A stretch of 11,349 nucleotides of DNA, from positions 1 through 11,349 of the forward strand of contig JAEYSR010000012.1 of the NCBI GenBank assembly GCA_023434535.1, read 5' to 3'. Each line of letters opens with the position of its first letter. The stretch's first letter is position 1. Below, in pieces: positions 5,359 through 11,349 of the stretch. A program made the translations under genes and the position numbers. The notes under the pieces were generated by a model that was given only the letters and a program-made list of their open reading frames with translations, had not been told where the DNA came from and made no database searches. The stretch comes from Actinomycetes bacterium (GTDB lineage: Bacteria; Actinomycetota; Acidimicrobiia; Acidimicrobiales; Microtrichaceae).

Positions 5359-6008
5359 CCGAGGCGCGGTCCCACACGTCGGGCGACCGGGTCGCCGGTC
5401 TCGACGTCGATCGCATCCCGCCGGATCCCGCGGTCCTCGTCACGGCGCTGGCGCAGGCGGTCGCCGCGGTCCACGACGGTCCGTCGGCGTCGACGACCGA
5501 TTCGGACGCTCTCCCCGGGTTCCCTCCGTCCGAGGCGCTCGCAGCCGTCGAGCGGGCCGTCGCCGGCGGGTGGATCCCGACTCCCGGTTCTCCGTACGCC
5601 GGCCTCGAGCCCGAGCGGATCCTGGCGGTGCTGCGCGACGGCGCGGCCCGCGCCGAGGAGCGGTCGTCGGCGCCCGTCCCGACGATCGGACGGGCCACCT
5701 TCGCGAACCTCGTGCTCCCGGACCCCGGCGAGGCTCCGGACCTCAGCGGCGCGGCGAACCTCACCTTCCGTCGCCCCTCCCGCACCCGGGTGCCTCCCCG
5801 CTTCGCCGACAGCTCCCACGCCGCCCTCAGCGACCCGTACCGGGACCTGGCTGTGGCCGCGGCCGACGTCGTCGCCACGTTCGGGCCGGGAGCGGTGATC
5901 GGGCTGACCGCCGCGTACGTCGAGGCCCGGCCGTCGATCGAGCCGCTCGACCCGATCCGGCTCGACTGGTGGTCGCTGGTCGCAGCCGTCCTGAGCGACG
6001 GCCCGTGA
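5355..6008 (+). CDS. Uncharacterised protein between miaB and miaA
   Basis: 217 residues, GTG start overlapping the miaB stop by GTGA, and its own stop overlapping the miaA start the same way. I do not recognise a family. There are no membrane helices, signal peptide or Cys residues. Helical, Ala-rich segments occur at about 22-43 and 58-69. A motif WIPTPGSPYAGLEPERILAV (73-92) is followed by a Pro/Gly-rich middle containing RATFANLVLPDPGEAPDLSG and ends with LDWWSLVAAVL. Codon use is as GC-rich at third positions as its neighbours. Being locked between miaB and miaA suggests a role linked to tRNA A37 modification or simple co-translation; this is inference only. Confidence 0.8.
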   Translation: MTEARSHTSGDRVAGLDVDRIPPDPAVLVTALAQAVAAVHDGPSASTTDSDALPGFPPSEALAAVERAVAGGWIPTPGSPYAGLEPERILAVLRDGAARAEERSSAPVPTIGRATFANLVLPDPGEAPDLSGAANLTFRRPSRTRVPPRFADSSHAALSDPYRDLAVAAADVVATFGPGAVIGLTAAYVEARPSIEPLDPIRLDWWSLVAAVLSDGP

Positions 6009-7027
6009 AGGCCCGTACCGCGGGTCGGCCGTCGGGTCGCCACCTGGTCCTGGTCGGACCGACCGCCTCGGGCAAGACCGCCCTCGCCGTCCGCGTGGCC
6101 CGCAGGCGCATCGAACAGGGGCTCCCGACCGAGGTCGTCAGCTGCGACTCGATGGCCGTCTACCGGGGCATGGACGTGGGCACGGCCACCCCGACGCTCG
6201 ACGAGCGGGCCGGTGTTCCGCACCACCTGCTCGACGTGGTCGACCCGTGGGAGGAGTACTCCGTCCAGCGGTTCGTCGAGATGGCCGACCAGGCGCTGGA
6301 CGACATCGAGTCGCGGGGCGCCTCGGCGCTCCTCGTCGGCGGCACCGGGCTCTACGTGCAGGCGGTCACCGATGCGTTGGACCTGCCGGGGCGGTTCCCC
6401 GAGGTGGTCGCCCGGCTCGAGTCCTCGAGCACCGAGGAGCTCACGGCTCAGCTCGTGGAGCTCGACCCGGTGGCGGCCGAGCGCGTTCCTCCGGGCAACC
6501 GCCGTCGCCTCCTCCGGGCCCTGGAGGTCACGATCGGCTCGGGCCGGCGGTTCTCCGAGTCGGGTCCCGGGCTCACCGCCTTCCCGGCCACGCCCTTCGT
6601 GCTGACGGGTCTCGAGGTGTCCCGGGAGGTGGTGAGGCTTCGGATCGCCGAGCGCTACCGCCGCCAGATGGCCGACGGGCTCCTGGCCGAGGTCCGCGCC
6701 CTGCGGGAGCTGCCCGAGGGCATCTCCCGGACCGCGGCGGAGGCGCTCGGCTACCGGGAGCTGCTCGCCTCCGAGCGCGGCGAGATCGGCGTCGACGAGG
6801 CCCTGGCCGTCGCCGTGCAGCGGACGGGGCGGTTCGCGGTGCGCCAGGAGCGCTGGTTCCGCCGCGATCCCCGGATCGAGTGGTTCGCCGCCGGACCAGA
6901 GGTGGACGGCGACGAGCTCGCAGCCCGGGTCGACCAGCACTGGAGGCAGGCCGGGGCGGCCGACCGGGAACTCGATCCGGACGGCGTCGATCCCACCACT
7001 ACCGTGGGCCCATCGTGTTGCGATTGA
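6005..7027 (+). CDS. miaA: MiaA: tRNA dimethylallyltransferase
   Basis: 340 residues, slightly longer than the usual 300-320. MiaA transfers the dimethylallyl group from DMAPP to N6 of A37 in tRNAs reading UNN codons, giving i6A37, the substrate of MiaB. The P-loop is GPTASGKT (18-25). The catalytic Asp region is CDSMAVYRGMDVGTA (D48). GGTGLYVQA is at 112-120, NRRRLLRALEVT is the later helix motif, and SRTAAEALGYREL the C-terminal signature. In the usual GTAKP motif, Lys is replaced by Thr62. GTG 6005 overlaps the previous stop by GTGA and puts the P-loop at the usual distance from the N-terminus. The last 50 or so residues are a weakly conserved tail ending in a vicinal Cys pair; its final 13 bases overlap dapF. 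Confidence 0.95.
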   Translation: MKARTAGRPSGRHLVLVGPTASGKTALAVRVARRRIEQGLPTEVVSCDSMAVYRGMDVGTATPTLDERAGVPHHLLDVVDPWEEYSVQRFVEMADQALDDIESRGASALLVGGTGLYVQAVTDALDLPGRFPEVVARLESSSTEELTAQLVELDPVAAERVPPGNRRRLLRALEVTIGSGRRFSESGPGLTAFPATPFVLTGLEVSREVVRLRIAERYRRQMADGLLAEVRALRELPEGISRTAAEALGYRELLASERGEIGVDEALAVAVQRTGRFAVRQERWFRRDPRIEWFAAGPEVDGDELAARVDQHWRQAGAADRELDPDGVDPTTTVGPSCCD

Positions 7028-7812
7028 CCAAGTTCCACGGGCTGGGCAACGACTTCCTGGTCGCGCGCTGGCAGGAGAACCCGGACCTCACGCCCGACCC
7101 GGAGCGGGCCCGGGCCGTGTGCGCGCGCCACACCGGCGTCGGCGCCGACGGCCTCATCTACGCCCTCCCGCCCGGCGGTGACGACGCGGACGTCCACATG
7201 GTGCTGCTCAACGCCGACGGCTCCGAGGCGGAGATCTCCGGCAACGGCATCCGCTGCCTGGCGCAGGCGGTCCTGCGCGGCGACGGACGCGGCGAGGGAG
7301 ACGTCCTCGTCGAGACCGTCGGGGGGCTCCGCCAGTTGCGCACCGTGCGCGGCGACGTGGACGGCGAGCTGTGGACCACGGTCGACATGGGCGAGCCGGT
7401 CGACGGTCCGCCGCTCAGTCCCGAGGCCTTGGAGCAGCCGGCGTTGCGCCGGGCGACGGTGGACATCGGCAACCCGCACCTGGTGCTGCTGGTCGACGAA
7501 CCCGACGACGTGGACCTCGACGAGGTCGGTCCCGTCCTGGAGCGGAGCTTCCCCGCCGGCATCAACGTCCACGTCGTCGCACCCCGCTCGGCGACGGAGC
7601 TGGACCTGCGTGTGTGGGAGCGAGGGGTGGGAATCACCGAGGCCTGCGGGTCGGGTGCGGTCGCCGCGGCGGTGGCGGCCCACGGGTGGGGCCTGGTGGA
7701 CGCGTCGGTCACGGTCCGGATGCCGGGCGGGTCCGCCACGGTGGACCTCGATGGGTCCCGGGCGCTGCTGACCGGGCCGTCCACGTTCGTCGCCGAGGTG
7801 GTGATCCCGTGA
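7015..7812 (+). CDS. dapF: DapF: diaminopimelate epimerase with Ser in place of the first catalytic Cys
   Basis: 265 residues, normal length. DapF interconverts LL- and meso-diaminopimelate, the last step before lysine and peptidoglycan cross-linking. Substrate-binding motifs are present: FHGLGNDF (N12), NADGSEAE (N66), DIGNPH (N153), INV (N184) and ERG (E202, R203). The second catalytic cysteine is C211 in EACGSGA. The first, expected in an E-x-C-G-N-G-x-R-C motif, is Ser75 (codon TCC at 7237-7239) in EISGNGIRC; C81 after it is the usual non-catalytic one. All other active-site residues look intact and the frame is undamaged, so this looks like a working variant, not a decayed gene. GTG 7015 is chosen (TTG 7018 is possible), overlapping miaA by 13 bases. 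Confidence 0.9.
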   Translation: MLRLTKFHGLGNDFLVARWQENPDLTPDPERARAVCARHTGVGADGLIYALPPGGDDADVHMVLLNADGSEAEISGNGIRCLAQAVLRGDGRGEGDVLVETVGGLRQLRTVRGDVDGELWTTVDMGEPVDGPPLSPEALEQPALRRATVDIGNPHLVLLVDEPDDVDLDEVGPVLERSFPAGINVHVVAPRSATELDLRVWERGVGITEACGSGAVAAAVAAHGWGLVDASVTVRMPGGSATVDLDGSRALLTGPSTFVAEVVIP

Positions 7813-9248
7813 CCGGTTTCGACGACGACGACCTCGACCGCGACGACGAGCCTGGCGGGCTCGAGCTCGGCGAGCTCGAGCTGCTGGACGACGGCGACCT
7901 CGTCGAGCTGGTCCCCGAGGAGGAGACCCACCGCGGCGCCTTCGGCGAGTTCGGCGGCGAGTCCGGCGCGTTCATCGAGCGGACGTTCCGGGAGAGGATC
8001 GTGCTGGTCGGCGTCGCGCTCCCGGGCGTGGACGACGACCTCCTCGGCGAGTCGCTCGACGAGCTGGAGCTCCTTGTCGACACGGCGGGCGCCGACGTGG
8101 TGGCACGGGTCGTCCAGCGACGCGGCGCACCCGATCCCGCGACCTACGTCGGCAGCGGCAAGGCCGAGGAGATCCGCCAGGTGGCGGAGGCGACCGACTG
8201 CGACACGGTGGTCTTCGACGACGAGCTGTCGCCCGCCCAGCAGCGCAACCTGGAGAAGTTGCTCGGGCGGACCGCCATCGACCGGACGGCGGTGATCCTC
8301 GACATCTTCGGCCAGAACGCCCACAGCCAGGAGGGCAAGGCCCAGGTCCAGCTCGCGATGTTCCGCTACCGCCTGCCCCGCCTGCGCGGCAAGGGCGGGA
8401 CGCTGTCCCAGCAGGCCGGCGGCGTCGGCACCCGGCGGGGACCGGGTGAGACGCAGCTCGAGATCGACCGACGCCGCATCACCCGTCAGATGCACCGGCT
8501 CGAGGCGGAGCTGCGCCAGATCGGGAGGACGAGGGAGACCCAGCGGAAGTCCCGACGCCGCGCCGGCATCCCCAACGTGGTCATCGTGGGCTACACGAAC
8601 GCCGGCAAGTCGACGCTGCTCAACCGCCTGACCCAGGCCGGCGTCCTGGTGGAGGACCGGCTGTTCGCCACGCTCGACGCCACGACCCGACGGCTCCAGC
8701 TGCCCGGCGGCGAGTCGGTCCTCCTGACCGACACCGTCGGGTTCGTCCGGAAGCTGCCCCATCAGCTGGTCGAGGCGTTCCGCTCCACGCTCGACGTGGC
8801 CAACGCAGCGGACCTCCTGGTCCACGTCGTCGACGGGTCCGCAGCGGACCCCGAGGGCAACATCGACGCCGTCCGGGCGGTCCTCCGGGAGATCGCTCCC
8901 GAGGACCAGCCGTCGCGGCCCGAGCTGCTCGTGTTCAACAAGGCCGACCGCGGTCCCGGAGCCGAGGAGCTGGCGGCGCGCCACCCGGGCTCGGTGGCCA
9001 TCTCGGCGGTGACGGGCCAGGGCGTGGAGGACCTCCTCCTGCGCATCGGCGACCGGTTGCGGGCGCTGCTGCCGGCCGTGGACCTGTTCGTGCCCTACGA
9101 CCGCGGCGACGTGCTGGCGGCGCTGCACCGGTCGGGCGAGGTCGTCACCGAGACGGCCGAGGACGACGGGTTGCGCATCTCGGCGCGCATCGCGGCCGAC
9201 AGCGCGCCGAGGTTCGCGGAGTTCGTCACCGGGGGCGGTCCTCGGTGA
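7809..9248 (+). CDS. hflX: HflX: ribosome-associated GTPase
   Basis: 479 residues. HflX binds the 50S subunit and splits or rescues stalled ribosomes. The N-terminal HflX domain contains DPATYVGSGKAEEI (109-122), FDDELSPAQQRNLE (136-149) and DRTAVILDIF (158-167), then a Gly-rich linker QQAGGVGTRRGPGETQLE. The G domain has G1 GYTNAGKST (261-269), Thr in FATLDATTR (286-294), G3 DTVGF (308-312), G4 NKAD (377-380) and G5 SAVTG (399-403), followed by the short C-terminal domain. The first 40 residues are an extra, very acidic segment (D/E-rich, starting MTGFDDDDLD) before the core, which is partly seen in other actinobacterial HflX. GTG 7809 overlaps the dapF stop by GTGA. No ribosome-binding site is visible beyond coupling. 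Confidence 0.95.
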   Translation: MTGFDDDDLDRDDEPGGLELGELELLDDGDLVELVPEEETHRGAFGEFGGESGAFIERTFRERIVLVGVALPGVDDDLLGESLDELELLVDTAGADVVARVVQRRGAPDPATYVGSGKAEEIRQVAEATDCDTVVFDDELSPAQQRNLEKLLGRTAIDRTAVILDIFGQNAHSQEGKAQVQLAMFRYRLPRLRGKGGTLSQQAGGVGTRRGPGETQLEIDRRRITRQMHRLEAELRQIGRTRETQRKSRRRAGIPNVVIVGYTNAGKSTLLNRLTQAGVLVEDRLFATLDATTRRLQLPGGESVLLTDTVGFVRKLPHQLVEAFRSTLDVANAADLLVHVVDGSAADPEGNIDAVRAVLREIAPEDQPSRPELLVFNKADRGPGAEELAARHPGSVAISAVTGQGVEDLLLRIGDRLRALLPAVDLFVPYDRGDVLAALHRSGEVVTETAEDDGLRISARIAADSAPRFAEFVTGGGPR

Positions 9249-10426
9249 CGACCGGACCCGCCGGGTTCGTCCCGCCCCCGTACCCGTACGACCGCCTGAA
9301 GGAGATCACCTCGCTGGCCGAGTCCTTCGGCGGGGGAGCAGCCGGTGGGGGAGCAGCCGACGGGGGAGCGGTCGACCTGTCGATCGGCACCCCGCACGAC
9401 CCGCCGCCTCCCGCCGTCGTGGCGGCGCTCGCCGGTTCCGGCACCGAACGTGGCTACCCGCCGTCCATCGGCACGCCGGCGTTCCGCTCGGCGGTCTCGG
9501 ACTGGTTCGCCCGACGCTTCGCCGTCGACGTCGAGCCGGAGACGATCGGTGCGGCGGTCGGGACCAAGGAGCTCGTGGCCGGGATCCCGCACTGGCTGCG
9601 GCTCCGGGATCCGTCCCGCGACACCGTGCTGTACCCGGCGATCAGCTATCCGAGCTATGCGATGGGCGCGACGCTCGCCGGTGCGAGGGCCGTCCCCGTG
9701 CCGGTCGACGAGCGGTGGCGCCTGGACCTCGCCGCGATCGATCCGGCCGACGCCGCCCGGGCGCTGTGCCTCTGGTGCAACACGCCCGGCAACCCGGCCG
9801 GCGGCCTCGACGACCTGGCGGCCGTGGCCGAGTGGGGGCGGGCCCACGGGGTCCCCGTCCTCAGCGACGAGTGCTACGTGGAGTTCACGTGGTCGGGGAC
9901 GCCCGTGGTGGCCGGCCAGCAGCCGGGCCACACCGTCCTGGAGTCCGGGCCGGCGGGGGTGCTCGCGGTCCACTCGCTCTCCAAGCGGTCGAACCTCGCC
10001 GGCGTCCGGGTGGGCTACTACGCCGGCGATCCCGACCTGGTGCGCTACCTGCAGGAGGTGCGCAAGCACGCCGGGCTCATGGTGCCGGGTCCGGCCCAGG
10101 CCGCGGGTGTCGCGGCCCTCGCCGACCAGACCGCCGTCGACGAGCAGCGGCTCCGGTACCGGACGCGGCTGGAGCGGATGGCCGGCGTCCTCGCGCAGCT
10201 CGGCATCGACGCTCCGCTGCCCGACGGCGGGTTCTACCTGTGGGTCCCGGCGCCGGGCGGAGACGCCTGGACGCTGGCGCGGCGACTGGCGCAGGACCTG
10301 GGCGTCGTGTCGAGTCCGGGCGAGTTCTACGGGCCGTCGGCGGCGGACCACGTCCGCCTGGCCATGGTGCAGCCGGACGCGGCGATGGACCTCGTCGAAC
10401 GGCGCGTCGCCCGACTGACCGGCTGA
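9245..10426 (+). CDS. dapC: DapC-like succinyldiaminopimelate aminotransferase (PLP, fold type I)
   Basis: 393 residues, class I/II aminotransferase. The PLP lysine is K247 in HSLSKRSNLAGVRVGYYAG; SLSKRSN is typical of the actinobacterial DapC group. SDECYVEF (207-214) supplies the Asp and Tyr that contact the cofactor, and NTPGNPAGG (179-187) replaces the usual NPNNPTG. LSIGTPHDPPP (45-55) and GYPPSIGTP (70-78) are the N-terminal substrate and dimer motifs. DapC converts N-succinyl-2-amino-6-oxopimelate plus glutamate to N-succinyl-LL-diaminopimelate, two steps before the DapF reaction; dapF is two genes upstream in the same run, which supports the assignment. Residues 30-44 are a Gly/Ala-rich linker made by a 15-bp tandem repeat. 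GTG 9245 overlaps hflX by GTGA. A related aminotransferase specificity cannot be excluded. Confidence 0.88.
   Translation: MTTGPAGFVPPPYPYDRLKEITSLAESFGGGAAGGGAADGGAVDLSIGTPHDPPPPAVVAALAGSGTERGYPPSIGTPAFRSAVSDWFARRFAVDVEPETIGAAVGTKELVAGIPHWLRLRDPSRDTVLYPAISYPSYAMGATLAGARAVPVPVDERWRLDLAAIDPADAARALCLWCNTPGNPAGGLDDLAAVAEWGRAHGVPVLSDECYVEFTWSGTPVVAGQQPGHTVLESGPAGVLAVHSLSKRSNLAGVRVGYYAGDPDLVRYLQEVRKHAGLMVPGPAQAAGVAALADQTAVDEQRLRYRTRLERMAGVLAQLGIDAPLPDGGFYLWVPAPGGDAWTLARRLAQDLGVVSSPGEFYGPSAADHVRLAMVQPDAAMDLVERRVARLTG
9332..9376 (+). repeat. 15-bp tandem repeat, three units, inside dapC
   Basis: GGGGGAGCAGCCGGT (9332-9346) is followed by GGGGGAGCAGCCGAC and then GGGGGAGCGGTCGAC. The first two units differ at two bases and the third has drifted slightly more. 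Being a multiple of three, it stays in frame and encodes a Gly/Ala linker near the N-terminus. Copy number may vary between strains. Confidence 0.85.
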
Positions 10427-10508
10427 CCCACCCTCGGACGAGCGGGCGCCGGGGCCGGGGTCGTCAGAACGCCTCGCCGAGATCCGACGCGAACGGGTGC
10501 GGAACCGG

Positions 10509-10560
10509 GATACTGGAGGGGTCGGGCAACGGAGCCCGGCCGATCCCCGATCCAGGAGAG
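10509..10560 (+). promoter_or_regulatory. Weak promoter candidate and ribosome-binding site for the last gene
   Basis: The 138-base gap after dapC (10427-10564) holds a strong Shine-Dalgarno sequence, AGGAGAG at 10554-10560, with 6 bases between AGGAG and the ATG at 10565. GATACT (10509-10514) could be a -10 but lacks the leading T, and no -35 is evident. The gap shows no strong terminator for the preceding gene run. Confidence 0.4.
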
Positions 10561-10564
10561 CCCG

Positions 10565-11349
10565 ATGGCTGATGGACCCAAGGCCCCCAAGGGCTTCGTG
10601 ATCGCCGGCGTCATCTGCCTGGTGCTGGCACTCGGAGGCTGCGCGACGGGCGTCGTCGGCGTGAGCACGATCGCCGGCGTCGCGAGCGACATCGCCACGA
10701 CGACCGCCTTCGGCGAGAGCACATCGTTCACCTCCGCGAGCGACAGCGGCGCGCTCGTCCTGCTGACCCAGGAGGCCGACTGCACGGGGACGGACGGATC
10801 GGGCAACCCGATCGCCTTCGACACGCCCGGCGGCACGTTCACCGCCGAGGCCAACGGCGAGAGCTTCAACTCCGCCAAGACGTTCGACACCGTCGACGGC
10901 GAGAGCTACGAGCTCACCTGCGGAGGCGAGGTCTCCTCGACGGGCTCGTACACCGTCCTGAAGCTGCCCGGGTTCCCGGGCGGGCTCGCGGGGCTCGCCG
11001 GCTCGATCGTCGGTGGTTTCGTCGGCGGCGGTCTGCTCTTCGTGCTCGGCGTCATCTTCCTGATCGTCGGTCTCGTCAAGCGCTCGGGGTGGAAGAAGCG
11101 CAACGGCCCCGGGGCGCCGTCGGTCGTCGTCAACGGCCCGGTTCCCCCGCCCCCAGGTGGGTACGTCCCGCCGGCCGGGCCCGGCGTGCCGCCGCCCCCG
11201 GGTGGGTACGTCCCACCGGCCGGTCCCACCTCGACGCCGCCTCCGGGCGGGTACGCGCCCTCGGCTCCCGCCGTTCCGCCGACCCCGGGCGAGTCGACGA
11301 TGCCCCCCGCACCGCCGCAGATGCCGCCGCCGGCCCCGACCGATCCCGC
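10565..11349 (+). CDS. Bitopic membrane protein with cysteine-paired ectodomain and proline-rich tail (partial)
   Basis: Open from ATG 10565 to the window edge: 261 residues seen, no stop, so the C-terminus is missing. A short N-terminal segment with Lys at 6 and 9 leads into helix 1 (about 11-33). A Thr/Ser-rich, Gly-rich ectodomain (about 42-136) follows with only two cysteines, C73 and C119, which could form a disulfide. Helix 2 is about 146-171, then the basic stop-transfer KRSGWKKR. The remaining tail from about 181 is Pro/Gly-rich, with repeated VPPPPGGYVPPAGP units, and should be cytoplasmic. A good ribosome-binding site supports the start. I do not recognise a family; the layout resembles many actinobacterial membrane proteins with disordered PGGY tails. 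It follows dapC by 138 bases and is probably a separate transcription unit. Confidence 0.8.
   Translation, partial: MADGPKAPKGFVIAGVICLVLALGGCATGVVGVSTIAGVASDIATTTAFGESTSFTSASDSGALVLLTQEADCTGTDGSGNPIAFDTPGGTFTAEANGESFNSAKTFDTVDGESYELTCGGEVSSTGSYTVLKLPGFPGGLAGLAGSIVGGFVGGGLLFVLGVIFLIVGLVKRSGWKKRNGPGAPSVVVNGPVPPPPGGYVPPAGPGVPPPPGGYVPPAGPTSTPPPGGYAPSAPAVPPTPGESTMPPAPPQMPPPAPTDP
11141..11269 (+). repeat. Proline-rich coding repeat (PPPPGGYVPPAGP units)
   Basis: Two near-identical units encode VPPPPGGYVPPAGP (11141-11185 and 11186-11227), and a third, degenerate unit encodes PPPGGYAPSAP (11237-11269). It forms the start of the disordered cytoplasmic tail of the last gene. DNA identity between the first two units is high, suggesting duplication by slippage or unequal exchange. 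Confidence 0.8.

Noticed and set aside
7158..10351. Long minus-strand frames opposite dapF, hflX and dapC (ending near 7158 and 9095)
   Set aside because: They are antisense to genes with clear catalytic motifs; long open reverse frames are common where third positions are nearly all G or C.
10501..10523. GGAACC...GTC resembling an extracytoplasmic-function sigma promoter
   Set aside because: The spacer is only 14 bases, shorter than usual for such promoters, and the -10 part is minimal.
10631..10645. Lipobox-like LGGC near residue 26 of the last gene
   Set aside because: The hydrophobic stretch continues well past the Cys (ATGVVGVSTIAGVA), which fits a membrane helix better than a lipoprotein signal, although it is not excluded.
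1..11349. CRISPR array, tRNA, rRNA, insertion sequence or phage genes
   Set aside because: No regularly spaced direct repeats, cloverleaf, rRNA-like stretch, transposase motif or terminal inverted repeats were seen; the only tandem repeats are inside coding sequence.

Overview
This is ordinary chromosomal DNA from a high-GC actinobacterium. No phage, transposon, CRISPR array or RNA gene is visible. Four things point to Actinobacteria: a LexA operator of the CGAAC-N4-GTTCG type in front of recA; TAnnnT -10 hexamers placed 6-8 bases before start codons, suggesting leaderless mRNAs; heavy use of GTG starts; and the gene order cinA-recA-miaB-miaA-dapF-hflX, a core block I know from Streptomyces and Mycobacterium. 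Absence of recX after recA and a dapC-like aminotransferase after hflX suggest a deep branch such as Acidimicrobiia, but that placement is a guess.

Layout. 1-183: last domain (IPT/TIG type) of a probable surface protein. 240-1547: cinA. 1548-1779: intergenic region with a possible cinA terminator, the SOS-regulated recA promoter and a structured recA leader that may hold a leaderless 17-codon uORF. 1780-2838: recA. 2839-3176: 338 bases without a convincing gene but packed with inverted repeats, ending in a 20-bp hairpin between the convergent genes. 3177-3863 (minus): four-helix membrane protein of unknown function. 3871-3877: an overlapping bidirectional -10 element between that gene and miaB. 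3883-10426: a tight six-gene run miaB-hypothetical-miaA-dapF-hflX-dapC in which every junction overlaps, four of the five by GTGA. 10565 to the window end: a bitopic membrane protein with a proline-rich tail, cut by the window edge.

How the genes fit together. MiaA prenylates A37 of tRNAs reading UNN codons and MiaB methylthiolates the product, giving ms2i6A37; HflX is a ribosome-splitting or rescue GTPase. DapC and DapF are two steps of meso-diaminopimelate synthesis for lysine and peptidoglycan. CinA recycles pyridine nucleotide (NMN deamidase) and RecA handles recombination and the SOS response. The run therefore couples translation quality and cell-wall precursor supply through overlapping reading frames.

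The most notable observations are: DapF has Ser75 where the family has its first catalytic cysteine; recA may have a leaderless leader peptide; the 7-base TACGCTA element is readable as a -10 on both strands; the region after recA is unusually rich in hairpins; and an uncharacterised 217-residue protein sits between miaB and miaA. I see no clearly novel multi-gene system here.
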